From positions 1-20,527 of the forward strand of contig JAIOTL010000204.1 in NCBI GenBank assembly GCA_021106775.1: 20,527 nucleotides of DNA, in the 5' to 3' direction. The translations under genes and the position numbers were made by a program. This DNA is from Planctomycetota bacterium (GTDB lineage Bacteria > Planctomycetota > UBA8742 > SKZP01 > JAIOTL01). A model generated the notes under the pieces. It saw nothing but the letters and a program-made list of their open reading frames with translations, was not told the origin of the DNA and ran no database searches. Numbering within the stretch: position 1 is the stretch's first letter; each line of letters opens with the position of its first letter. This document shows positions 15,201 to 20,527 of this stretch, piece by piece.

Positions 15201-17086
15201 GATGCTTTTATATAGGTTGCAGTATTTCCATGTATATCGGTTGCTCCTGTTGTATGGGAGGAAATACGAAGCCCGGAACCAGCAAACAGAATGTCTCGAG
15301 CATAAAGATATGAGGCATATTCCTGTTGACGGAATTTCCCAACAAGCCTTTTTCCGTCCATTATCAGACCTTCTGTGCCGATTTGTCTAATTTCCTCGGC
15401 GGAATATTTCGCTCTGGGAAGACCTGGTACTGGTTGACCGGTTTCAGCATCAATCCTTTTAGCAGCGTTGTTGATAAGAACCGAGTATTTGATTTTGTAA
15501 TTGTCATAACTTCGGTATGTAAAAGGCATAGTCGGTCGCCGCAGCCTGACGTCGAAATTCCGGTTAGCATTCAGGATAATTGAAGTAATGTCGTTGGAAG
15601 TTAAATCGATTTCGTAAGATGAATTCCAATCAGCGAAATTATCCCTGATAAAACTAGCGAATTCTTCGGGCGAAGTAAACGGTTCAAAATCCTGATAAAT
15701 TCTAGCGTAAATTCTATCGGTAATAACTTCAGCTTCGCTTGTAGAAACGATATCAGCACCGCTGATTGCCAAACCGCTGAAAACAGCCACAAGAACCTGC
15801 TTCGATGCTGTATTGATATTTACAGGTTTACGCGCCATAACTTCGACAGTTGCACGTTTGGCAAAGAATCTATAAGGTGGACTATTATTCGTGTTCGCGG
15901 GAATCACTCTGTCAATAATTATTCGGTTTCCCCTGACAAATCGTGCAGTGCAATACTGAACTTCACCAGTATCGGAGGTGATTTTCAGAACCGAGCCTAT
16001 GTTTATCGCCTGATTGCCTGACAGTGTCAAAACCTGCCTGGGATTGTAAGTAACAGTACCGTTTGAATCAATCTGTGCTTGTGGCAGGTTGTTAAGCAGA
16101 ATCTGAGGTGCAAAGAATGTTCCAGGATAATCACCGCTGCCGTGAACGGTCAAACTATTCTCGATTTTGTCGTACAGATAAGCATCAATTGCGTCTGAAT
16201 ACGAATTATTGAACTTATTATATGTAGATATTTCACGGATACTTTCAACTGTCGGAAAAGAATAGAGATTGCTTGGATTTTGTGCTTTATCGAATTTTGT
16301 AGTAGCAATTTTGTACGCATTTCCAGGATACACAACGCTAAATTCAGCTAAGTGATTGCTTGCTGCAGTCGCAAATTCCCCAAGCCCAGCACCTGGTACA
16401 CTCGAATTGGCAGTTGCTCGTGATAATTCGTAGAAAATCCTGCAATCACTGGAAACCTTGGAGTAACCAATGAGTTCTTGACCAAGAAGCAGGAATCCGT
16501 TAAACGGTGGGAACCAGCTTGCATCTCGAACATTAAGCGAAGCACTGTCTAAATCATTCATATCCTGCGTCAAACTCGTTGCACCAATTAAATTACCGAT
16601 GACGAAATAACTGGCAGTATTCAAATCAATTTTACCCTGTTCGTCTTCGATTTTTACTGTCCATAAACGTTCGTGAGCATTAACGACATCAAGCATTGGC
16701 GCAGGTTCATCGCGGATATTGCCGGAAGAATCGAGCATTCGACTTAAATTCGGCTGGATAAGAAATTCACCTTGAGTTGTATATTCAGGAGTATTTAGAG
16801 GAACCTGCTGCATCATCAACGCGGAATAAATATAACTTACATCACCAGATTCCGCCTGATACTGCTGATTCACAATTTGTGCATTCACAAGATGCTGATA
16901 CGCCAGATTTCTCAGTGAAATTATATCATTTTGTGCCATTACCGAACTGCTATGCGAAAGTGCTGTTACCCGCGCCTGAAGCATCGAGCGTAAAAATGGT
17001 ACCGCAATCACGAACAATCCTGTAAGAACTACAAAAACTAATATCAATGCCATGCCGGCATGTCGAGTATGATATTTCATAAACAT
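12206..17086 (-). CDS. Giant GspK-like minor pseudopilin with LamG-like domain and recurring beta motifs
   Basis: The 1626-residue protein begins like a type II secretion minor pseudopilin: MFMKYHTRHAG|MALILVFVV, with prepilin-type cleavage after Gly11 and no Glu at +5, as in GspK. It has the GspK marker DEQGKIDLNTAS at 148-159 and a second one, RKPVNINTASKQVLVAVF, at 419-436. A helical segment follows (FEPFTSPEEFASFIRD, about 465-480), like the GspK helix-hairpin-helix domain. GspK is usually about 300-350 residues. The remainder is extra: a LamG/concanavalin-like jellyroll at about 676-810 (TGSLHFWFKMDQ, WYHTMLTWKG) and several copies of a beta motif such as GVIQINDEVIRYSRR followed by RGARGSTAAMHETGSAV. 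GGGAAG lies five bases before the ATG. No other secretion or pilus genes are nearby, so it may be a tip adhesin or scaffold on a pseudopilus encoded elsewhere. The fold calls for the first 480 residues are good; function is inferred. Confidence 0.85.
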   Translation of the reverse strand: MFMKYHTRHAGMALILVFVVLTGLFVIAVPFLRSMLQARVTALSHSSSVMAQNDIISLRNLAYQHLVNAQIVNQQYQAESGDVSYIYSALMMQQVPLNTPEYTTQGEFLIQPNLSRMLDSSGNIRDEPAPMLDVVNAHERLWTVKIEDEQGKIDLNTASYFVIGNLIGATSLTQDMNDLDSASLNVRDASWFPPFNGFLLLGQELIGYSKVSSDCRIFYELSRATANSSVPGAGLGEFATAASNHLAEFSVVYPGNAYKIATTKFDKAQNPSNLYSFPTVESIREISTYNKFNNSYSDAIDAYLYDKIENSLTVHGSGDYPGTFFAPQILLNNLPQAQIDSNGTVTYNPRQVLTLSGNQAINIGSVLKITSDTGEVQYCTARFVRGNRIIIDRVIPANTNNSPPYRFFAKRATVEVMARKPVNINTASKQVLVAVFSGLAISGADIVSTSEAEVITDRIYARIYQDFEPFTSPEEFASFIRDNFADWNSSYEIDLTSNDITSIILNANRNFDVRLRRPTMPFTYRSYDNYKIKYSVLINNAAKRIDAETGQPVPGLPRAKYSAEEIRQIGTEGLIMDGKRLVGKFRQQEYASYLYARDILFAGSGLRISSHTTGATDIHGNTATYIKASLPYSPDKKGNNILDFPGLGRHFDNGKPYLLNARPLGTNLAQGKLGLNTGSLHFWFKMDQYNNNEKTIIMDIAAEQYRNRLVLFYEPRRRALVMRILASDLEAAACDYVFPLRRMGNAGGGIRSDVWYHTMLTWKGSSFRDILQGRRIKVQFNLLLDGLGASPVVRIPGYFTHTYYPDGWDGDVIRERYSYLTRNLNAPSGNQYDENVHQIVLEDASGFPTSGVIQINDEVIRYSRRNPANRNILEGLDVIDQIDPNTGQTISYPNGIIRGARGSTAAMHETGSAVYLWGYSLTLLQDSLAPNLPAAKGRLISKFGRLTGPVRIFNEDTENTDYDDYLNEGPLAGLPEGGMKIIAQPSTFDDFPEQGYVLVWGDVIIEYQEDEQTGQMTAVLANPGNLGEIIFYDGIHTESDDNGMEYQYLNVGERNAIAWKGQPSGAAGFGTDANGNNLGYHFVNNSNVRLISIELDDVTNYHANGGYVFLDERNEICRYTEPVVDKHPGSYLLYNRDANNWRGQFSTQIRNFKNTNSPRALPLFMINSVERRATYGAGAFDKVTVVQSTSFNPQNLMADGDALRVLWTNTSAGNNRQWIVLSDFVDNLYTPGGGTRLIKFPSCELPLNLPDQIQFGHPTVKDSDEVGFGGYVDEIQWFSSGAGDFFLVNGINDTDRTIRVNNPQGLNWNVGIIKVDDELIAYARRVNDNRVGSPLLNCTRGFLGTIPKPHGRNAKYINIANITCARMNTNHSFATATRLNITSNDPNSLGNEGYLVGGSNPLNLEVFKYLRMNNRYYFSIYTPENRGLYRGMFGSPPWDFLTHDVLVKLPYRYEDKFKTMDPINTNNNNTQVNEIDRRFINTPEQKSIGGAHGEPGARWLRVHWAIVDDPKLRRREGNFMRIHMYIKPSNIVSWSDPAVKHFIFRHNRYIPATGNREDPDIVESINTLQQMDNINITADGIEWRVSFEFVNNAFLQDCWKWSPEFVGCYFEYEQDGKVHYFRAKGE

Positions 17087-17276
17087 TTTTGCTTCCCATA
17101 ATTAATATATTTCTCATCCTATATAATAAATAAGATTGTGAGCCATTAAAAATCAAATTTAACTTTCGATGTTTAATCGTTAATCCGGTCAGAAAAAAGG
17201 TGAAGCATACTTTAATTTTGTATTCATCATGTTATAAACTTGGATAAAATAACCTTAAACACCATAGTATTTAATT

Positions 17277-17281
17277 GGAGG
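17277..17281 (+). promoter_or_regulatory. Shine-Dalgarno GGAGG fixing the thiolase start
   Basis: GGAGG sits six bases before the ATG at 17288. It rules in this start over an in-frame TTG at 17240, which would add 16 residues absent from thiolases. Confidence 0.85.
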
Positions 17282-17287
17282 TTTAAC

Positions 17288-18490
17288 ATGGATATGAAAG
17301 ACGTTGTTATCGTGTCTGCAGTGAGAACTGGACTCGGTAAATTTAATGGAATGTTGACAAAATTTGACCCGATTCAGCTTGGCACAATGGTAGCGAAGGA
17401 AGCCATCAAACGAGCCGGTATAAATCCCGATGTCGTCGAGGAAACAATATTCGGACATGTTCTACAGGGAAGCTGGGGACAGAATCCCGCGCGTCAAGTC
17501 GCCCACCATGCCGGTATTCCCGACAGCACAGGTTCGTTTACTGTCAACAAAGTCTGTGGTTCGGGTTTGAAGGCTGTTATGATAGGTGCAATGACGATTA
17601 TGCTTGGCGACCATGACTGCATTCTTTGCGGTGGCATGGAATCTATGACCAATGCGCCGTATTTCTCAAGGGAATTCCGTTTTGGCAACAAAATGAGCGT
17701 TGATATTAATCGCGGACCAGCATTAGTTGACCTCATGGTGAACGACGGACTTTGGGACAAATATGAAAACTACCACATGGGCAACACCGGCGAGGTTGTC
17801 GCGGAAAAATACGGTGTAACCCGCGAGATGCAGGATGAATATGCGTATAATTCGCATCGGAAGGCAGCGGAAGCACAAAAAGAAGGTCGATTCGCAGAAG
17901 AAATTATGCCGGTTGAAGTTCCACAGCGCAAAGCTGACCCGATTGTTTTCAAGCATGACGAAGGTGTAATTGCTGAACCTTCAATCGAAAAAATGGCAAA
18001 GTTAAGGTCGGTTTTCAAGAAGGATGGCACTGTTACTGCGGGAAATGCAAGCCAAATTAGCGATGGAGCAGCAGCGGTTATTCTGATGTCGGCGGAGAAG
18101 GCGCAAGCTCTCGGACTCAAACCAATGGCGAAAATCACCGGTTATGCAACTGGCGGTGTCGAACCGAAGATGGTTATGATTGCACCTGTTGAAGCGATGA
18201 AAAACCTTGAGAAGAAAACCGGAATGAGCCGACATGATTTTGACCTGATTGAGCTTAACGAGGCGTTTTCTTCAGCAGCGGTTGCTGTTTCCAACGAGCT
18301 TGGACTCGACCCGAACAAGGTAAACGTAAACGGTGGCGCAGTTGCCATGGGGCATCCGATTGGCTGCTCAGGTACAAGAGTTCTTGTAACTTTGATGCAT
18401 GCTTTGAAACAGCGCAATCTCAAGAAGGGTGCTGCGATGTTGTGTCTTGGCGGCGGAAACGCTGTTATCACAAGCATCGAAATGCTTTAA
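17288..18490 (+). CDS. Acetyl-CoA C-acetyltransferase (thiolase)
   Basis: The 400-residue protein is a complete thiolase, condensing two acetyl-CoA to acetoacetyl-CoA or doing the reverse. Active-site residues are all in place: nucleophilic Cys90 in VNKVCGSGLKAV, NEAF at 324-327, His356 in GGAVAMGHPIGCSGTR, and the acid/base Cys386 in CLGGGN. The lengths between them match biosynthetic and degradative thiolases such as AtoB/PhaA (about 390-395 residues). AtoB, PhaA and FadA-type activities cannot be separated by these motifs, so no symbol is given. It is divergent from the giant pseudopilin gene across a 201-base gap and has no fatty-acid, butyrate or mevalonate genes beside it. A palindromic repeat lies 70 bases after the stop and may end the transcript. 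The product should be cytoplasmic. Confidence 0.95.
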   Translation: MDMKDVVIVSAVRTGLGKFNGMLTKFDPIQLGTMVAKEAIKRAGINPDVVEETIFGHVLQGSWGQNPARQVAHHAGIPDSTGSFTVNKVCGSGLKAVMIGAMTIMLGDHDCILCGGMESMTNAPYFSREFRFGNKMSVDINRGPALVDLMVNDGLWDKYENYHMGNTGEVVAEKYGVTREMQDEYAYNSHRKAAEAQKEGRFAEEIMPVEVPQRKADPIVFKHDEGVIAEPSIEKMAKLRSVFKKDGTVTAGNASQISDGAAAVILMSAEKAQALGLKPMAKITGYATGGVEPKMVMIAPVEAMKNLEKKTGMSRHDFDLIELNEAFSSAAVAVSNELGLDPNKVNVNGGAVAMGHPIGCSGTRVLVTLMHALKQRNLKKGAAMLCLGGGNAVITSIEML

Positions 18491-18560
18491 TCGAATACTG
18501 CGAAACCTCGTTTGTTGCAGGATTTCATTTTAGCATGGTAGATTATGTAATAGTTTCTGT

Positions 18561-18640
18561 GTCATTCCTGCGAAAGCAGGAATCCAGTAACACAAAATTT
18601 TTCTTGTATTTGCTGGATTCCCAATCAAGTTGGGAATGAC
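18561..18640. repeat. Palindromic interspersed repeat, copy B
   Basis: Left module 18561-18587 has GTCATTCC, the stem-loop TGCGAAAGCA, then GGAATCCAG. The right module, 18613-18640, is the inverse, running CTGGATTCC to GGAATGAC with the stem-loop CAATCAAGTTG. A 25-bp AT-rich spacer separates them. It has the same orientation as copy C and lies between the thiolase and small membrane-protein genes. Confidence 0.9.
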
Positions 18641-18698
18641 AAAAGAATTATTTTTGCACGACTGACCTATTTTTTACTCAATATTTCGGTGCAGAATT

Positions 18699-19202
18699 AT
18701 GGATGAGCCGAAGCGGAAAATGGATAAAACTCACAGACGAATGATTGTAATTGCAATTGTTCTCATTGTATTTTGCATTGTTGACAACGTTAACAGCCGA
18801 TATGATAAGGTTCTGCGCGACAAACTCAGGCTGAAGTTCGCCAATATCGACAAAATGCTCGAATCCGTCGAAGATGCTGATGAATCGGGAATCAGCGAAA
18901 TCGAAAACGCTGAAACAATCAAGAAAGTTACCGGTGTTTTGGCACTTCTGCTTGGTCTAATTTTTCTTGTTCTCTGGTCAAACCTTAGTTTATCGCATAA
19001 GTTTCTGTTCCTGTTTTTTGCGTCGATTTATCTCGTCGGTATGAAAATCATCGACTACGAATACCTTTACCAGATGCATCTAAATGGCGAAGGATTGACG
19101 ATTGCGCGACATTTGATTGTCCGAATTTTCCCGGCATTTTTATTTCTGCTTCTGTTTATAACAGCTCAGCTCTACAAACCTATCCCGCAAGACGTGGATT
19201 AG
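18699..19202 (+). CDS. Small membrane protein with about four transmembrane helices, unknown function
   Basis: I do not recognise the 167-residue protein. It has a basic N terminus (MDEPKRKMDKTHRR), a membrane helix at about 15-29 (MIVIAIVLIVFCIVD), a charged acidic loop at about 30-73 that should lie outside, then three hydrophobic segments at about 76-94, 100-113 and 139-158. The final tail is short (YKPIPQDVD). No strong ribosome binding site is visible, so the start at 18699 is chosen as the first ATG giving the basic N-region. The gene is bracketed by direct copies of the palindromic repeat (18561-18640 and 19226-19304), with 58 and 23 bases between repeat and gene. That could be chance insertion at both ends or a shared mobilised unit. 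It follows the thiolase by 208 bases and is probably transcribed separately. Confidence 0.65.
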   Translation: MDEPKRKMDKTHRRMIVIAIVLIVFCIVDNVNSRYDKVLRDKLRLKFANIDKMLESVEDADESGISEIENAETIKKVTGVLALLLGLIFLVLWSNLSLSHKFLFLFFASIYLVGMKIIDYEYLYQMHLNGEGLTIARHLIVRIFPAFLFLLLFITAQLYKPIPQDVD

Positions 19203-19330
19203 GCTGTGTTTGAAAAACAAAAGTTGTCATTCCTGCGAAAGCAGGAATCCAGACAATTGCTTTAATATCGCGGATTCTGGATTCCCAATCAAGTTGGGAA
19301 TGACACTAAAAACTCTTTTTCAAACACACC
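19203..19330. repeat. Outer inverted repeat enclosing palindromic copy C
   Basis: TGTGTTTGAAAAA at 19205-19217 is matched exactly by TTTTTCAAACACA at 19316-19328, and pairing extends to GG/CC at 19203/19330 with one mismatch. Copy C lies between the arms, giving a nested palindrome of about 128 bp that begins directly after the membrane-protein stop codon. It may be a larger MITE-like unit, or a terminator hairpin into which copy C was inserted. Confidence 0.7.
19226..19304. repeat. Palindromic interspersed repeat, copy C
   Basis: Both modules (19226-19252 and 19277-19304) are identical to those of copy B, while the 24-bp spacer (ACAATTGCTTTAATATCGCG and four more bases) is unrelated. Conservation of the hairpin modules but not the spacer resembles paired REP (BIME-like) elements. 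Confidence 0.9.
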
Positions 19331-19411
19331 CAAATTAATTCAAATGGGGAAAGAATGATGCAAATATGTTATAAATAATCGTTGTTAAACCGTTTGGGAA
19401 AGGGGTTTATT

Positions 19412-19864
19412 ATGAATTTGCGTTTACTTCTTTTAGTCTTTGTTTTATCCGTGTTGAATTTCTCATGCAGCATTAGTGATGAAACGTCGGAAGATGGCAA
19501 ATTGCTGGTCTAAGGCAAGATAGTCGAACTGAAGATTTTGTATTCGCAGCTTTACGAGAACCACATTGAAATGTTCGAATCAGATACTGAAGATGTGTAT
19601 GTTATTGACGAAATAAACTATAACATCGAAGAGTTAAAGGAATATTTAGCTAATTTGAATGAAGATGATTATAAATACGGAATCTTAATATGACTGTCTA
19701 AAGTTGTAAAAAAGGATACGTGCTATCCGATTGTCGAGAAATTCTGCGTTGATAATGATGTTGACTTTTTTTCGCAAGTAAACTGTAGTAAAGAGGTTCC
19801 GGCTGAGGAGGATTTTGCATCCTGGATTATTCAATCATCAAAAACAACATACCAGGCTGATTAG
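19412..19864 (+). pseudogene. Lipoprotein-like gene interrupted by two in-frame stop codons
   Basis: From the ATG at 19412, preceded by AGGGG at 19401-19405 with six bases of spacing, the frame encodes a lipoprotein-like signal peptide (MNLRLLLLVFVLSVLNFSC) and then a Ser/Asp/Glu-rich start. A TAA at 19511 ends it after 33 codons. The same frame then stays open for 59 codons to a TGA at 19691, and for another 56 codons to TAG at 19862. The translated sequence looks protein-like throughout, acidic with several aromatic and Cys residues. Each internal stop is one transition from a sense codon (CAA to TAA, TGG to TGA), so a recently inactivated gene of about 150 codons is the simplest reading. 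Alternatives are stop-codon readthrough or sequence error. The lipobox is imperfect (N at -3). No family is recognised. Confidence 0.6.
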
Positions 19865-19903
19865 ATATTAGTACAGTGTATCATTAATTAAAGAAAACAG
19901 TAG

Positions 19904-19923
19904 GACAGGCTTCATAGCCTGTC
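19904..19923 (-). terminator. Hairpin at the end of lpxB, probable terminator
   Basis: GACAGGC (minus strand 19923-19917) and GCCTGTC (19910-19904) form a 7-bp stem with a six-base loop, overlapping the lpxB stop. The following CTACTGTTTTCTTT is only moderately T-rich, so termination strength is uncertain. Confidence 0.5.
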
Positions 19924-20527
19924 AATGTTGATGTGGGATGTCAGGCAAGATGTCAGACCTACATGGATTAATGATGCTGATAATGAGTTTTCCAGCTTCG
20001 TCAAACGGGTTCAGAATGCCGATTTTGTCCCATAGAATTTCATGCTGAGTTGCGAAATACTCGGCAAATTCCACAGAAAGCATCTTTTTAAGCTGAAGAT
20101 ACATGAAATCGGGTGTGCAAATGTGCTGAATAAGCTCTGGAAACACCGCTTTCTCAAGCACGAGGTTGGCAATTGAAATCGTCCGAATGCTGACAATCGC
20201 CCGCGCAATCCAGAAATTCAACGTGTTTGCGATATATCCGACCACCGAGGGCAGATTCAGAAGTGCTGCTTCAAGCGTCGCCGTGCCAGAACACACAAGC
20301 CCTGCATCACAAATACTCATCACGGTCAAAGCATCGACATCGTAGGTTTGAAAAGTATTTGTGCCGATTTTAACCGATGAATTCTCGTTTGAAACGCCGG
20401 TTCTTTGCGGAATTGCGATTTTCAGGTTAAAATCCACATTTTGCAGAAAAGGTGAGTAAATATCGAGGTTTCTATCAGGCGCAACCGCTAAAATTCCGGT
20501 AATCTGCGGAAATTCCTTCGCCAGCAT
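19922..20527 (-). CDS. lpxB: Lipid-A-disaccharide synthase, C-terminal part (cut by window edge)
   Basis: LpxB is a GT19 glycosyltransferase that joins UDP-2,3-diacylglucosamine to lipid X, forming the lipid A disaccharide at the inner membrane. The 201 visible residues are the C-terminal half of a protein usually about 380 long. GILAVAPDRN near the start corresponds to the strand leading into the nucleotide-binding half. The best signature is CDAGLVCSGTATLEAALLNLPSVVGY, which carries the SGTATLE donor-binding motif. ARAIVSIRTISIANLVLEKAVFPELIQ follows and matches the family's SLPNLLAGR-xVPELLQ region with several substitutions. The Met at the window edge is internal, not the start. The tail after NPFDEAGKLIISII is unlike the family and short. 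Together with the LptF/LptG-family permease it indicates a lipid A-based outer membrane. Confidence 0.9.
   Translation of the reverse strand: MLAKEFPQITGILAVAPDRNLDIYSPFLQNVDFNLKIAIPQRTGVSNENSSVKIGTNTFQTYDVDALTVMSICDAGLVCSGTATLEAALLNLPSVVGYIANTLNFWIARAIVSIRTISIANLVLEKAVFPELIQHICTPDFMYLQLKKMLSVEFAEYFATQHEILWDKIGILNPFDEAGKLIISIINPCRSDILPDIPHQH

Noticed and set aside
17209..17238. Thiolase promoter with TATAAA as -10
   Set aside because: No acceptable -35 box lies at the right distance; left uncalled.
17240..17287. In-frame TTG start extending the thiolase by 16 residues
   Set aside because: GGAGG stands six bases before the ATG at 17288, and thiolases do not have the extra N-terminal residues.
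18561..19330. Complete insertion sequence around the small membrane-protein gene
   Set aside because: The enclosed gene encodes a membrane protein with no transposase motif, and no target-site duplication was seen.
19691..19693. TGA as a selenocysteine codon
   Set aside because: A TAA interrupts the same frame upstream, and no SECIS-like hairpin or selenoprotein family was recognised.

Overview
This 20.5 kb window (roughly 40% GC) comes from a Gram-negative bacterium with a lipopolysaccharide-bearing outer membrane. It carries the C-terminal half of LpxB, an LptF/LptG-type permease and lipoprotein-type signal peptides. The other genes are a Hanks-type kinase with an N-terminal helical module, a SirB1-like transglutaminase/TPR protein, a tricorn-like S41 protease and a giant GspK-like pseudopilin. 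That mix fits a little-studied phylum, perhaps a low-GC Planctomycetota or relative. This assignment is a guess from gene content and cannot be settled here.

Layout. 1-3891 (+): a 5'-truncated SirB1/TPR gene, a membrane-anchored Ser/Thr kinase starting at GTG, and an LptF/LptG-family permease whose ATG directly follows the kinase stop; probably one operon. 3924-4000: a palindromic interspersed repeat between convergent genes. 4010-4828 (-): cdaA, c-di-AMP synthase. 5010-6704 (+): a lipoprotein with a C-terminal membrane helix, directly abutted by a YacP-like NYN ribonuclease. 6720-8593 (-): two tandem, 4-bp-overlapping membrane coiled-coil proteins that look like paralogues. 8739-10028 (-): secreted S41/PDZ protease. 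10210-10779 (-): ribosomal protein L6 standing alone with its own terminator. 11013-12089 (-): secreted HEAT-like protein. 12206-17086 (-): a 1626-residue GspK-like protein. 17288-18490 (+): thiolase. 18561-19304: two more copies of the palindromic repeat flanking a small membrane-protein gene. 19412-19864 (+): a lipoprotein-like frame broken by two in-frame stops. 19922-20527 (-): lpxB, cut by the window edge.

How the genes work together. Envelope biology dominates: lipid A synthesis, an Lpt-type permease coupled to a kinase, exported proteins, a giant pseudopilin and coiled-coil membrane proteins. The most distinctive items are the giant GspK-like protein with an internal LamG-like domain and recurring beta motifs, the kinase-permease coupling, the L6 gene outside any ribosomal cluster, and the two-module palindromic repeats whose stems differ while staying paired. 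No tRNA, rRNA, CRISPR array or transposase gene was seen, and no gap longer than 300 bases lacks a gene.
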